36,468 nucleotides of DNA from Kiritimatiellia bacterium. Lineage in GTDB: Bacteria > Verrucomicrobiota > Kiritimatiellia > UBA8416 > JADHWI01. Numbering within the stretch: the first letter of the stretch is position 1; every line of letters starts with the position of its first letter. The translations under genes and the position numbers were made by a program. The notes beneath the pieces were generated by a model that ran no database searches, was not told where the DNA came from, and saw only the letters and a program-made list of their open reading frames with translations. The DNA lies in assembly GCA_030744755.1 (NCBI GenBank), contig JASLPY010000055.1:1-36468 (forward strand), written 5' to 3'. Positions 24,204 through 34,011 of this stretch are shown piece by piece.

Positions 24204-25367
24204 ATGCCGTTCATCATGAAAGATCGTCCCAACATAATGATCATAGCCGGAGAGGTTTCCGGTGATATGCATGCCGCCGGCGTTGTACGTTCTCTAACGG
24301 AACGCTATGCTGGCGCGAGGTTCTTTGGTGTCGGCGGGGATCTCATGAAAGAAGCCGGCGTCGAGATCATGTACCACGTGGACGACATGGCCGTAGTTGG
24401 TTTGGCCGAAGTTGTGCGCCGCTACGGCTTCTTGAAGAAGGTCTTCAAACACATGCTGGCTGAGGTCCGTGAACGACGGCCGGAGGCCGTTATCCTGGTG
24501 GACTACCCGGGCTTCAACCTGCGCTTCGCTGCCAAGGTCAAACCCCTGGGAATCAAGGTCATCTACTATGTGTGCCCGCAGGTTTGGGCATGGAACCGGT
24601 CCAGGATCCCGCGCATGGCCAGAATCCTGGACAGGCTGATCACTATATTTCCTTTTGAAGTGGATTGTTTCGAGGGAACCGGGCTGAAGGTGAACTTTGC
24701 CGGACACCCCCTTGTCGATGAAGCAAGGGAAGCGCTTGCAGAGGAACCCGTGGAATTGCCATGGAAGGGAATGCCGAAGGTTGCCCTGCTTCCCGGAAGC
24801 CGTACCCACGAGATTGCCAGCATGCTGCCCGTAATGTGGTCGGCGGCCGCAATCCTGGAAGAGACACATCCAGGCATTGGGTTCATAGTCGCGACACCAT
24901 CAGAGAAGCAGGCCTCGGTTGTCCGGAATGTCATGTCCGGCCTGTCATCCGGGCCGTCGATGTACGAAGTGACAGTCGGTCAAACGCGCCAGGTGCTGCG
25001 GCAGGCGGAAGCCGCCATGGTGGTTTCCGGCACGGCCACGATAGAAGCGTCTCTCATGCGATGTCCCATGATCATAGCCTACAAGGTTGCTTCGCTGACC
25101 TACTTCCTCTTCAAGCTGCTGATCCGCATTCCGTTCATAGGGATGGTGAATATCGTGGCTGGAAAGGAAATCTGCCCCGAAATGGTGCAGGGTAAAGCTA
25201 CTCCCCAGGCCCTGGCCGACAGTATCGTTCCGTTTCTTCATGACGGCCAGCCTCGACGGACAATGATTGAAGCCTTGAAATCGGTCAATTCCAGCCTGGG
25301 TTCGGGAGATGCCGCAAGGACTACAGCGGGTTTCATTGCCGAGGAATTGAACTCGGAGCCAGACTAG
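24204..25367 (+). CDS. lpxB: Lipid-A-disaccharide synthase
   Basis: Membrane-associated glycosyltransferase that joins lipid X to UDP-2,3-diacylglucosamine to form the lipid A disaccharide. The protein opens with IMIIAGEVSGDMHAA, the LpxB signature, and has VDYPGFNLR, YYVCPQVWAWNRSRI, FPFEVDCFEGTGLKVNFAGHPLVDE, LLPGSRTHEI and VSGTATIEASLM. The length of 387 is normal. The ATG at 24204 is used; the next Met at 24216 is equally possible because neither has a clear Shine-Dalgarno. Its stop codon overlaps the stop of the convergent metallo-hydrolase gene at a shared CTAG (25364-25367). Secure. Confidence 0.95.
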   Translation: MPFIMKDRPNIMIIAGEVSGDMHAAGVVRSLTERYAGARFFGVGGDLMKEAGVEIMYHVDDMAVVGLAEVVRRYGFLKKVFKHMLAEVRERRPEAVILVDYPGFNLRFAAKVKPLGIKVIYYVCPQVWAWNRSRIPRMARILDRLITIFPFEVDCFEGTGLKVNFAGHPLVDEAREALAEEPVELPWKGMPKVALLPGSRTHEIASMLPVMWSAAAILEETHPGIGFIVATPSEKQASVVRNVMSGLSSGPSMYEVTVGQTRQVLRQAEAAMVVSGTATIEASLMRCPMIIAYKVASLTYFLFKLLIRIPFIGMVNIVAGKEICPEMVQGKATPQALADSIVPFLHDGQPRRTMIEALKSVNSSLGSGDAARTTAGFIAEELNSEPD

Positions 25368-26146
25368 ATCTCCACGACATCACTGATGCGGTCGGGGTAT
25401 GTCAGTCTCACCGCGACATGAGATAGTCCCTTTTCCTCGAGAATCCCTGAGACCGTGCTTTGGGCAAGTTCCGGCCTGTTGCAGTCCGAGCTGATATGGG
25501 CAAGAAAAACCGTGTGAGTGTCGGTGTCTGCCAGCTCGGCCACAAGTTCTCCCGCCTGGCGGTTGGAAAGGTGACCCTGCCGCCCTGCAATTCGCTGCTT
25601 CAAGGACCATGGCCGTTTTGCCTGCCTCAGCATCTCCTCGTCGTGGTTGGATTCCACCACGAGAATCCTGCATCCCCTGAGCCGTTCTCGTACCAACATC
25701 GTGTCGGAGCCCATGTCGGTTACGATGCCGATCTTCTCCGTGTCACTGGACACGACGAATCCTACGGGATCGTACGAATCATGGGGTACTGAGAAGGGGC
25801 TGACCGTAAGATCGCCCACCTTGAACGGCTGCCCAGTTGAGAATACGTTCCATGGCAGGTCGTTGGCCTTGGCTGTTCTCTGGAGCGCCTCCACCGTACC
25901 GCTGTTTGCATACAACGGTAGGTTTGCCCTGCGGTGCAGAACAGAAAGTGCGCTCGTGTGATCTCCGTGCTCGTGCGTAACACAGACGCCATCTACGGAA
26001 TCAAGCTCGACGCCCAGAGACTCAAGGCCGAGCTGGATTCTCCTGCAGCTCAGACCGGCATCCACAAGGAGAGACGTGCTGTCGGAAGCCAGGTATGTAC
26101 AGTTCCCCGAGCTGCCGCTGGCAATTACACATATTCTTATAGACAT
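25364..26146 (-). CDS. WalJ/YycJ-type metallo-beta-lactamase-fold hydrolase
   Basis: A 260-residue metallo-hydrolase. It begins ICVIASGSSGNCTYL, the YycJ/WalJ-like opening, followed by the metal-binding HEHGDH motif (in VTHEHGDHTSAL), FSVPHDSYDPVGF, VESNHDEEML and a late LAHISSDCN. Relatives are suggested to act as nucleases or in cell-wall signalling; the substrate is not readable from sequence. It is convergent with lpxB, sharing a CTAG stop overlap, and divergent from rpoN. The best-scoring sigma-54 promoter in the window lies upstream, about 99 nt from its start. Confidence 0.88.
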   Translation of the reverse strand: MSIRICVIASGSSGNCTYLASDSTSLLVDAGLSCRRIQLGLESLGVELDSVDGVCVTHEHGDHTSALSVLHRRANLPLYANSGTVEALQRTAKANDLPWNVFSTGQPFKVGDLTVSPFSVPHDSYDPVGFVVSSDTEKIGIVTDMGSDTMLVRERLRGCRILVVESNHDEEMLRQAKRPWSLKQRIAGRQGHLSNRQAGELVAELADTDTHTVFLAHISSDCNRPELAQSTVSGILEEKGLSHVAVRLTYPDRISDVVEI

Positions 26147-26244
26147 AGCCAGCCCCCGGCCCTGCCCATGATCAAACTATTTGCGTCGATAAAGGGCTTG
26201 GATATGGCAAAAGGCCCGGAAAAAGAGGCAAAATGGATAGATGA

Positions 26245-26260
26245 CGCAATTGGCGTGCCA
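26245..26260 (-). promoter_or_regulatory. Near-perfect sigma-54 promoter between walJ-like gene and rpoN
   Basis: Minus strand: TGGCACG-CCAA-TTGCG matches TGGCACG-N4-TTGCW at 11 of 12 informative positions, with exact GG-N10-GC. It points towards the walJ-like gene (GC 99 nt before its ATG) and lies about 75 nt upstream of the rpoN start on the other strand, so sigma-54 holoenzyme bound here could also affect rpoN expression. The overlapping 12-bp palindrome TTGGCGTGCCAA (26250-26261) may be coincidental to the promoter. Confidence 0.65.
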
Positions 26261-26334
26261 AACTGCTCACTATTTTCTTGAGAATTAACGGCCAATGGTT
26301 CAATATTCATATTGCATTATACGGGAAGGATGTC

Positions 26335-27762
26335 ATGCCAAGTCAAACACTATCACTGGCACAGACCCAGAGACTCCAAATGGTCCTGGCGCCACAGCTG
26401 CGCCAGTCACTGGAAATGCTGCAGGTTCCGATCCTGGAGCTGCGCACGATGATCCAGAAGGAGCTCGAGCAGAATCCGACAATAGAAGAAGCGCCTACCG
26501 AGAAGCAGACCGTTGAAATCGAGCCGGGGGGCGGTGATGAGGACAACAGCGAACTGAATTTCGACAAAGAGTTTGAAGCCCTTGCCAAGCTCGATGATGA
26601 ATGGCGCGACTACTTCTTCCAGAATCTACAGACACGGCCGTACACGAGCCAGGCCGATGAGAAACGGCAGTTCTTCCTCGAATCTCTCCAGCAAACAGAG
26701 TCGCTCCAGGAGCATCTGCTTGCGCAGCTGAGTCTGACCGGCCTGTCCGAGTCTGATCGTCACACTGCCGAGATGGTGGTCGGAAGCGTCAACGATGACG
26801 GGTATCTTACCAGTACTCCCGAAGAAATGGCCGAATCGTCAGGCATGGACCTGGAGCATCTCCTGGACGTCCTTGCAATCGTTCAGGACTTTCATCCCAC
26901 GGGAATCGGAGCAAGAGATCTTCGGGAGTGTCTCATGCTTCAGATCGAGAAGCTGGGCCAGGAGAACACCCTGGCCGCGAAAATCGTTGATCGCCATCTT
27001 GAGAAACTTGGTAAACGCAAGTTCCAGGATATTGCCAGGTCCCTGAAGGTGTCGCTCGATGATATCAGGGCGGCCGGGAAGATTATTGCCAGCCTCGACC
27101 CTAAGCCCGGTCGTATCTACAGCGACGAGGTGGCAACATACGTTCTTCCCGAGATTGTCGTTCAAAAAGTGAACGGCGAGTACATAATCATAATGGATGA
27201 CGACCAGCTGCCGCACGTAAGGATCAGCCGTCACTATCGTTCACTTCTCAGCAGCGACACCACCAAGCCTGAAGTAAAGGCATACATCAGGGAACGTATA
27301 CGTTCCGGAGCGTTTCTAATCAAGAGTATCCACCAGCGCCAGAAAACGATTCGCAGGATTGCTACCGAGATCGTGAATACCCAGGAGGAGTTCCTGGATA
27401 ACGGAGTCTCACACCTTCGCCCTCTTACCATGGCGGAAGTGGCAACAGCCGTAGGTGTTCACGAGACGACCGTTAGCCGTGCAGTCGCCGGGAAGTACAT
27501 GCGGACCCCCATGGGGGTGTTTGAACTCAAGTATTTCTTTACTCCCGGAATCTCAACGACCGGCGGCAAACAGATCTCCAACAAGACTGTTAAAGACATG
27601 ATAGCCAATCTTGTATCTAACGAAGACTCGTCTCACCCCTTGTCCGATCAGGAGATTATGGAGAGGCTCAAGGAGCAGGGAGTGAAGATTGCGCGCCGAA
27701 CCATCTCCAAGTACCGCCTCGTGCTAAGGATCCCGCCTTCTCACCTGCGTAAGTCCCTTTAG
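26335..27762 (+). CDS. rpoN: RNA polymerase sigma-54 factor
   Basis: Alternative sigma factor that needs an AAA+ enhancer-binding protein to open promoters with -24/-12 elements. Region I is visible at the N-terminus (LAQTQRLQMVLAPQLRQSLEMLQ with LEQNP), followed by an acidic linker. The helix-turn-helix domain includes VGVHETTVSRAVAGKYMRTP, and the RpoN box is ARRTISKYR (about 453-461), diagnostic for recognition of the -24 element. At 475 aa the length is normal. I start at 26335 because GGAAGGA lies just upstream; the extra 19 codons from 26278 are not conserved. mfd follows after 39 nt. Confidence 0.97.
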   Translation: MPSQTLSLAQTQRLQMVLAPQLRQSLEMLQVPILELRTMIQKELEQNPTIEEAPTEKQTVEIEPGGGDEDNSELNFDKEFEALAKLDDEWRDYFFQNLQTRPYTSQADEKRQFFLESLQQTESLQEHLLAQLSLTGLSESDRHTAEMVVGSVNDDGYLTSTPEEMAESSGMDLEHLLDVLAIVQDFHPTGIGARDLRECLMLQIEKLGQENTLAAKIVDRHLEKLGKRKFQDIARSLKVSLDDIRAAGKIIASLDPKPGRIYSDEVATYVLPEIVVQKVNGEYIIIMDDDQLPHVRISRHYRSLLSSDTTKPEVKAYIRERIRSGAFLIKSIHQRQKTIRRIATEIVNTQEEFLDNGVSHLRPLTMAEVATAVGVHETTVSRAVAGKYMRTPMGVFELKYFFTPGISTTGGKQISNKTVKDMIANLVSNEDSSHPLSDQEIMERLKEQGVKIARRTISKYRLVLRIPPSHLRKSL

Positions 27763-27801
27763 GGTCAGATCCGGCTTGCTGGTGCCAACCCTGGGAATGC
27801 G

Positions 27802-30800
27802 ATGAAACGTGAATCACAGATAGTTGATCGATTCGCCACCTTCGCCGCAACGATGTTCAGTGAAGCGGAGTACTGTCACCTCCCCGAAATGCCGGCTTCG
27901 GCCCGGGCTGTCACGGCCTGGGCAATGCTGCGTTCATTCAACCGGCCGGTTGTATGGGTATGCGACGGGGCCCAGTCACTGGAGACGTTGCACAGGGACA
28001 TGGCTACGCTTTGCCACGAAACTTCAGGTCCGGCCGACCGCTTGCTCTATCTCCCGGAATGGGAGTCGGTTCCGGCAGGAGACGCGCTCTGTGACCCGGA
28101 AATCGCCGGCCAGCGACTGGCAACGCTGCTTGCCACGTGCCGTTATCATGACAGCAAAGAACCAGCCCCGTCATGGATACTTGCTACCTGCGCTCAGGCC
28201 TTGATGCAAAAGACTCTTACCCCGGCCGAATTCTCGAAACACACGCTGCGTATTGGAGTCGGGGATGAGGTGGAAGCCGATAACCTGGCCGGCCGGCTTT
28301 CAGGAGCGGGGTATGACTTCACGGACGAAGTTGATGCGAAAGGGCAGGCATCCGTGCGGGGCGGACTTCTGGATGTGTGGCCGGTAACGGACGCATGGCC
28401 CCTCAGGATAGAGCTCATGGGTGCCACCATCGAGTCAATACGCGCTTTTGATCCGGCCGATCAGAGATCCAGGGGTCACCTGACTTCATCGGTCATAACT
28501 CCCGCATCAGAATGGCCCTTCATCGACAGGCCACGGGAAGATAGAGCCGGCAAGGATGACGACCCATCTGCCGGAATCCTTGCATATCTGCCGAAGGAAG
28601 CTCTCCTGGTCTGGGACGATCCCGAGAGTATCGCCGAACATGCACAGGTTCTGGAGGATAGTTTTTCCGAGAACCGGGTTCTCCCGGCAGTCGTTACCTA
28701 CCAGGTATTGCAGGACCAGGTGGCTGAAAGAAAGGGAATTAGACAGGTGTGGGTTGGCGCCGTCCTCGGCGACGGCGGGGTTTCCGAGCTGCCCTTGGAT
28801 GTCGGGCCGGTGGACAGCCTTTTCGATGTCCCCGGAAACATTCTCGAACCCGACGTGATGGAGGAATGCCGCCGGAGGCTTTTTGTCGAGATCGCTGAGA
28901 AAGCCGGCCAGGGCTGGGATGTGACGGTGTATTTTGACACGACAGGATCGCACGACCATTTTCGCGCTATGCTGCAGGTCCCCGGCCGCGCACGGTTCCA
29001 CGCCGAGGTCGGCGCCATTTCGGGCGGTTTTGTAAGTCAATCTATGAAGCTTGCCGTTGTGGCCGAATCCGACATTATGGGCAGGCAGAGATTGAGGGCG
29101 CAGCGGTACGATCCACATGGGAAACGGGCCCGGGGCAGTGCGTTTGCAGGCAGGCAGATAACGGATCTCTCGGGCGTGGGGTTCGGGGATCTCGTGGTTC
29201 ACGCGGATCACGGGGTTGGGCGCTACCTTGGACCTGCCGAGATCGTCTTCAACGGACAGATGCAGGAGGTCCTGACGATTGAGTACGCCGACGACGCGAA
29301 ACTCCACGTGCCGGTTTCCCAGGCGCACCTTCTCAGCAGGTACGTGGGGCTTGCAAAGCAGCGGACGACCCTTCACCGTCTTGGCGGAAGGCGCTGGAAC
29401 AAAGACAAACAGGCGGCACAGGAAGCTGTTATGGACCTGGCCGCATCGCTGCTCGAGACACAGGCCCAGAGAACTGCTCTCAAAGGCCATGCCTTTCCTG
29501 CTGATACCGCGTGGCAACACGATTTTGAGATGTCTTTTCCCTACCAGGAGACGGACGACCAGGAAAGGGCAATTGACGAAGTGAAGGCCGACTTGGAAGC
29601 CCCACACCCCATGGACCGGCTTGTGTGTGGAGACGCCGGTTACGGCAAGACCGAAGTGGCCATGCGCGCGGCGTTCAAGGTGGCAGCAAGTTCAAAACAA
29701 GTGGCGGTACTGGTTCCAACTACCGTTCTCGCCCTGCAGCATTTTGAGACCTTCTCGGAAAGAATTGCGGCATATCCGTTCAGAGTTGAGATGCTTAGCC
29801 GGTTCTGCAGCAGAGCCAGGCGAAACGAGATCATAGAAGGGCTGAAGGACGGCACGGTCGACATCGTCATAGGCACCCACGCGCTGGTTCAGCCCGCGAT
29901 TCGTTTCCAGGATCTTGGATTGGTTATCATAGACGAAGAGCAGCGTTTTGGTGTTCAGCACAAGGAACAACTGAAACACATGCGAAGGCTGGTTGACGTT
30001 CTTACTCTCACGGCGACACCGATACCCCGTACACTGTACCTGAGCATGACCGGTGCCCGCGAAATGAGCCTCATCAGGACTCCGCCCCGGGAACGAATGG
30101 CCATTGAGACTATCATTACGAAGAACTCGGACGACGTTACCAGGAAGGCTATTCTCAGGGAGTTGAACAGGGAAGGCCAGGTGTTCTACCTGCACAATCG
30201 TGTTATGACTATCGAGAAGGTCAAGGCACGTCTCGAACGCCTTGTTCCCGAAGCGAGATGTGCGGTTGCGCACGGCCAGATGCCAACAGGTGAGCTTTCG
30301 AAGATCATGCACAGATTCGTCTCGGGTGAATATGATGTTTTGGTATGCACAACGATCATCGAGAGCGGTGTGGATATCCCACGCGTTAACACGATACTTA
30401 TCGACCGCGCCGATCGTTTCGGAATCGCCGACCTTTACCAGTTGAGAGGCAGGGTAGGGCGCTCCAATCACAAGGCATACGCTTACCTTCTCCTGCCGCC
30501 AAGGGGAAGACTGGACTCTGATGCGCGCCGCCGCATCGGTGCCGTGAAGAAATACTCCAGTCTCAGCGCCGGTTTCAATCTCGCGGTGCGCGATATGGAG
30601 ATCAGGGGTGCCGGCAACATCCTCGGGGCTCAGCAAAGCGGGTACATCGCCGCCGTTGGTTTCTCTCTCTACTGTCAGCTTCTGAAGCAAAGCGTGGCAC
30701 GTATGAAGGGGGAAGAGCTTCCTCCGGTTGCCGACGTTGAAATCAGGATCGATTTCCTGGAACTGGCCCCGACCTCCGGCAATGCCGAAGCCAGGGCCGC

Positions 30801-31152
30801 GATTCCTTACAACTACATAGAAGAGGACAGCTTGCGGGTGGCTATCTACAACAAATTGTCCCTGTGTTCCAGGATGGAAGATGTGGATTCTATCCGCGAG
30901 GAACTCCGGGACAGGTTTGGGCGCATTCCGCCCTCCGTGAGGCGCCTGCTGACGGTTTCCACTCTTCGCGTCAGGGCTGCGGAGAAAAACGTGAAACTCG
31001 TGGAAGTCCGCGAAGGCAAGGTGAGGCTGTTCAGAAACTCCGACTACGTTATGAAGAACAGCCGCTTCCCCCGCCTCACGGAAGACTCAACCGACACGTG
31101 CCTTGAGGAAATCCTCAAACTGGTCATGACGATTGACGAATGGGGTGAGTAG
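27802..31152 (+). CDS. mfd: Transcription-repair coupling factor
   Basis: SF2 translocase that removes RNA polymerase stalled at DNA lesions and recruits UvrA. At 1116 aa it is near the usual ~1150. N-terminal UvrB-like domains (weakly conserved here) are followed by the CarD-like RNA polymerase interaction domain (VGFGDLVVHADHGVGRYLG, about 455-475). Then come the motor domains: Walker A GDAGYGKT (610-617), DEEQ (711-714), TATPIPRTLY and QLRGRVGRSN. The C-terminal TRCF domain is present. The start ATG at 27802 has only a weak ribosome binding site. Cotranscription with rpoN is likely. Secure. Confidence 0.97.
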   Translation: MKRESQIVDRFATFAATMFSEAEYCHLPEMPASARAVTAWAMLRSFNRPVVWVCDGAQSLETLHRDMATLCHETSGPADRLLYLPEWESVPAGDALCDPEIAGQRLATLLATCRYHDSKEPAPSWILATCAQALMQKTLTPAEFSKHTLRIGVGDEVEADNLAGRLSGAGYDFTDEVDAKGQASVRGGLLDVWPVTDAWPLRIELMGATIESIRAFDPADQRSRGHLTSSVITPASEWPFIDRPREDRAGKDDDPSAGILAYLPKEALLVWDDPESIAEHAQVLEDSFSENRVLPAVVTYQVLQDQVAERKGIRQVWVGAVLGDGGVSELPLDVGPVDSLFDVPGNILEPDVMEECRRRLFVEIAEKAGQGWDVTVYFDTTGSHDHFRAMLQVPGRARFHAEVGAISGGFVSQSMKLAVVAESDIMGRQRLRAQRYDPHGKRARGSAFAGRQITDLSGVGFGDLVVHADHGVGRYLGPAEIVFNGQMQEVLTIEYADDAKLHVPVSQAHLLSRYVGLAKQRTTLHRLGGRRWNKDKQAAQEAVMDLAASLLETQAQRTALKGHAFPADTAWQHDFEMSFPYQETDDQERAIDEVKADLEAPHPMDRLVCGDAGYGKTEVAMRAAFKVAASSKQVAVLVPTTVLALQHFETFSERIAAYPFRVEMLSRFCSRARRNEIIEGLKDGTVDIVIGTHALVQPAIRFQDLGLVIIDEEQRFGVQHKEQLKHMRRLVDVLTLTATPIPRTLYLSMTGAREMSLIRTPPRERMAIETIITKNSDDVTRKAILRELNREGQVFYLHNRVMTIEKVKARLERLVPEARCAVAHGQMPTGELSKIMHRFVSGEYDVLVCTTIIESGVDIPRVNTILIDRADRFGIADLYQLRGRVGRSNHKAYAYLLLPPRGRLDSDARRRIGAVKKYSSLSAGFNLAVRDMEIRGAGNILGAQQSGYIAAVGFSLYCQLLKQSVARMKGEELPPVADVEIRIDFLELAPTSGNAEARAAIPYNYIEEDSLRVAIYNKLSLCSRMEDVDSIREELRDRFGRIPPSVRRLLTVSTLRVRAAEKNVKLVEVREGKVRLFRNSDYVMKNSRFPRLTEDSTDTCLEEILKLVMTIDEWGE

Positions 31153-31220
31153 GCTCAACTTCCCCGTCCCGTCCTCGGAGCAGCACAGTAGCCCTTCCAG
31201 GACCTCCCGCAAGGGGCAGG

Positions 31221-33848
31221 CTAAGCTGCCACATCTTCGGTGGTCTTGACATCCACACTCACCACCAGTCGGCCGTTGCTCTCTTCCGCCCGTACCAGGC
31301 CTCCATCGGGCAGTTCACCGGCTATGATCTTTCTGGCGATTGGTGTCTCTAGTTCCTGCTGCATGAAGCGCTTGAGAGGTCGCGCGCCATACAGGGGGTC
31401 GAATCCCTCACGGGCAATGAACTCCACGGCTGCCGGGGTCAGATCCAGTGTGAGATCATGTGTTCGTAGTCTCCGCTTGAAATCGCGGCAAAGGAGATGA
31501 ACTACCTGCGTTATCTCTTCAAGGGTGAGAGGCTTGAACAGTACGGTTTCGTCCACACGGTTGAGAAACTCCGGCCGGAAGCTGGCTCTTAGCTCGGACA
31601 TAACACTGCGCCGTATGTCCTCACGAATGTGACCCTTGCTATCTATTCCTTCCAGGAGCAACGGGGAGCCCAGGTTGCTGGTCATGATGACTATCGTGTT
31701 CTTGAAATTCACGGCCCTGCCATGAGAATCGGTAAGCTTTCCATCTTCAAGGATTTGAAGAAGGATGTTGAAGACATCGTGATGCGCTTTTTCGATCTCG
31801 TCCAACAGCACCACGCTGTACGGCTTTCTCCTTACCGCTTCCGTGAGTTGACCACCCTCTTCATAACCGATGTATCCCGGTGGAGCCCCCAACAGACGGG
31901 AAACCGTGTGCTTCTCCATGTACTCACTCATGTCGATACGCACGATGTTCTCCTCGGTATCGAACAAGGCCGAGGCGAGAGTTCTCGCGAGCTCGGTTTT
32001 TCCGACGCCGGTTGGTCCCAGGAAAAGAAACGAGCCGATTGGCCGTTGGGGATTGTGGATGCCGGCCCTGGCACGGAGGACAGCATCGGCAACTGCCTGA
32101 ACGGCTTCATCCTGCCCCACAACTCTTTCGTGGAGGATTTGGTCGAGCTTCATGAGCTTCTCGCGTTCTCCTTCGAGAAGGCGTGTGAGAGGAATTCCCG
32201 CCCAGCGGGAGACTACCTCGGCAATTTCTTCCTCCGTAACTTCTTCCCGAAGTAAAGAAGAAGTCCCGTTTCTTTCGTTCATTGCCTTTTCCAACTCGGC
32301 CAGTTTTTTCTCCAGCTCGGGCAATTCGCCGTGGCGCAGCTTTGCTACGCGCTCCAGGTCATATGCCCGTTCGGCCTCTTCGATTTGCCGCCGGACTTCT
32401 TCTACGTGTTCACGAACCGTGCGAATGGCTTCTATGGCTTCCTTCTCCGATTCCCACTGCGCTTTCATCGCATCGCCTTCGGATCTCACTTCAGCCAGGT
32501 CCCTGCGCAGAGACTTAAGGCGTTCCCTGCTACCCTTGTCCTTCTCTTTTTTCAATGCGGTTTCTTCGATCTCCATGCGCATGGCGCGGCGGGTCAACTC
32601 ATCCAGCTCAGCCGGCATCGAATCTATTTCCGTTCTTATTGACGCACATGCTTCATCCATGAGGTCGATTGCCTTGTCAGGGAGAAACCGGTCGCTGATG
32701 TACCGGTCGGACAGCACGGCTGAGGCCACGAGGGCACCGTCCTTGATCCTGACGCCATGGTGAACTTCGAAGCGTTCCTTCAATCCCCGCAGTATAGAGA
32801 TGGTGTCTTCAACAGACGGGGCATCAACCTGTACGGGTTGAAAACGACGCTCGAGGGCCGCATCTTTCTCAACGTATTTTCGGTATTCGTCGAGGGTGGT
32901 AGCACCAATACAATGCAGTTCGCCCCTGGCCAGCATTGGCTTGAGCATGTTGCCTGCATCAGATGAGCCTTCCGTCTTTCCCGCTCCCACGATCGTGTGC
33001 AATTCATCGATGAAGAGCAGAACCCGTCCTTCGGAAGCCTTGATTTCATCGAGCACGGCCTTCAGCCGCTCCTCGAATTCCCCCCGGTACTTGGTTCCGG
33101 CCATGAGCGATGTCATGTCCAGGGCGAAAATCGTCTTATCCTTCAAGCCCTCAGGCACATCGCCTCGCAGGATTCGGTGCGCAAGGCCTTCCACGATGGC
33201 GGTTTTTCCGACACCGGGATCACCGATCAGCACTGGATTGTTCTTCGTCTTTCGCGAGAGGATTCTGACGACGCTCCTTATCTCCGTGTCCCTGCCGATT
33301 ATTGGGTCCAGTTTCCCGTCCCGCGCCATCGAGACCAGGTCGATGCCGTACTTCTCAAGTGCTTCATACTGTCCTTCAGGATTGTCCGAAGTGACACGCT
33401 GGTTGCCACGGATCTCCTTTAACACGCTCAGCAAGGCAGCACGGTTAACACCGTGGTCCTTTAGTATTCGGTGAGCTGCCGTCGATTTCTCGCTCGAAAA
33501 GGCAAGAAGGAGGTGTTCCACGGAAATATACTCATCTCCGAGCTTTGATGCCTCATCACCGGCTTTTACCATGAGTTTATTGAATCTCTGTGTGACAAAC
33601 GTTTTGCCTGCCTCCGTAGATCCGCAGGCACTGGCCCGCCCGGCAAGGTCTTCCTCTATCCTCGCCTTAATGGTCGGTATAGAAACGCCCATTCGTTCAA
33701 GAACTCTTGGAACAAGTCCCTGTTCCTGGTCAATGAGGGCGAGAAGCAGATGTTCGCCGTCTATCTCCGTATGGCTGAGCCGTACCGCCAGCGTATGTGC
33801 CGCCTGCAATGCCGCCTGCGCCTTCTGTGTTAGCTTACTCAAATCCAT
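31221..33848 (-). CDS. clpB: ClpB disaggregase
   Basis: Hexameric AAA+ chaperone that, with DnaK, rescues aggregated proteins. The 875-aa protein has the N-terminal Clp-N repeats (about 1-145), first AAA domain with Walker A GDPGVGKT (209-216), a coiled-coil middle domain (about 405-535) characteristic of ClpB rather than ClpA/ClpC, and a second AAA domain with Walker A GPTGVGKT (611-618). No IGF/L loop for ClpP is expected or seen. AAGGAGGA precedes the ATG. A near-consensus sigma-54 promoter lies 40 nt upstream of the start, an unusual control for clpB. Secure identity. Confidence 0.98.
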   Translation of the reverse strand: MDLSKLTQKAQAALQAAHTLAVRLSHTEIDGEHLLLALIDQEQGLVPRVLERMGVSIPTIKARIEEDLAGRASACGSTEAGKTFVTQRFNKLMVKAGDEASKLGDEYISVEHLLLAFSSEKSTAAHRILKDHGVNRAALLSVLKEIRGNQRVTSDNPEGQYEALEKYGIDLVSMARDGKLDPIIGRDTEIRSVVRILSRKTKNNPVLIGDPGVGKTAIVEGLAHRILRGDVPEGLKDKTIFALDMTSLMAGTKYRGEFEERLKAVLDEIKASEGRVLLFIDELHTIVGAGKTEGSSDAGNMLKPMLARGELHCIGATTLDEYRKYVEKDAALERRFQPVQVDAPSVEDTISILRGLKERFEVHHGVRIKDGALVASAVLSDRYISDRFLPDKAIDLMDEACASIRTEIDSMPAELDELTRRAMRMEIEETALKKEKDKGSRERLKSLRRDLAEVRSEGDAMKAQWESEKEAIEAIRTVREHVEEVRRQIEEAERAYDLERVAKLRHGELPELEKKLAELEKAMNERNGTSSLLREEVTEEEIAEVVSRWAGIPLTRLLEGEREKLMKLDQILHERVVGQDEAVQAVADAVLRARAGIHNPQRPIGSFLFLGPTGVGKTELARTLASALFDTEENIVRIDMSEYMEKHTVSRLLGAPPGYIGYEEGGQLTEAVRRKPYSVVLLDEIEKAHHDVFNILLQILEDGKLTDSHGRAVNFKNTIVIMTSNLGSPLLLEGIDSKGHIREDIRRSVMSELRASFRPEFLNRVDETVLFKPLTLEEITQVVHLLCRDFKRRLRTHDLTLDLTPAAVEFIAREGFDPLYGARPLKRFMQQELETPIARKIIAGELPDGGLVRAEESNGRLVVSVDVKTTEDVAA

Positions 33849-33887
33849 TTTGTCCTCCTTAAGTACATCTTACGCTGCATGTAGTAT

Positions 33888-33903
33888 TGCATTCTACGTG
33901 CCA
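33888..33903 (-). promoter_or_regulatory. Sigma-54 promoter of clpB
   Basis: Minus strand: TGGCACG-TAGA-ATGCA matches TGGCACG-N4-TTGCW at 11 of 12 informative positions with exact GG-N10-GC. The GC is 40 nt before the clpB ATG, so transcription would start near 33877 and give a ~28-nt leader containing AAGGAGGA. No sigma-32-type or CIRCE element was noticed here. Confidence 0.72.
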
Positions 33904-33974
33904 TGAAGGGATGGCGAATTGCTATATATCTCGTAAAGAATTACTGCAGAGTCGGTTACAGAATGCAGAGAACG

Positions 33975-33988
33975 AGACGGGTCCGTCT
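33975..33988. promoter_or_regulatory. Palindrome upstream of clpB (site 1)
   Basis: AGACGG-GT-CCGTCT, perfect 6-bp arms, centred about 80 bp upstream of the -24 element. The distance suits an enhancer-binding-protein site; identity of the binder is unknown. Confidence 0.4.
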
Positions 33989-33994
33989 GTTGGG

Positions 33995-34011
33995 AGAGCC
34001 ATACTGGCTCT
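33995..34011. promoter_or_regulatory. Palindrome upstream of clpB (site 2)
   Basis: AGAGCCA-TAC-TGGCTCT, perfect 7-bp arms, centred about 100 bp upstream of the clpB -24 element and close to site 1. Candidate upstream activator sequence for sigma-54-dependent activation. Confidence 0.45.

Noticed and set aside
28507..29607. Long minus-strand frame inside mfd (366 codons)
   Set aside because: Lies wholly within the conserved mfd frame; composition is that of a shadow reading.
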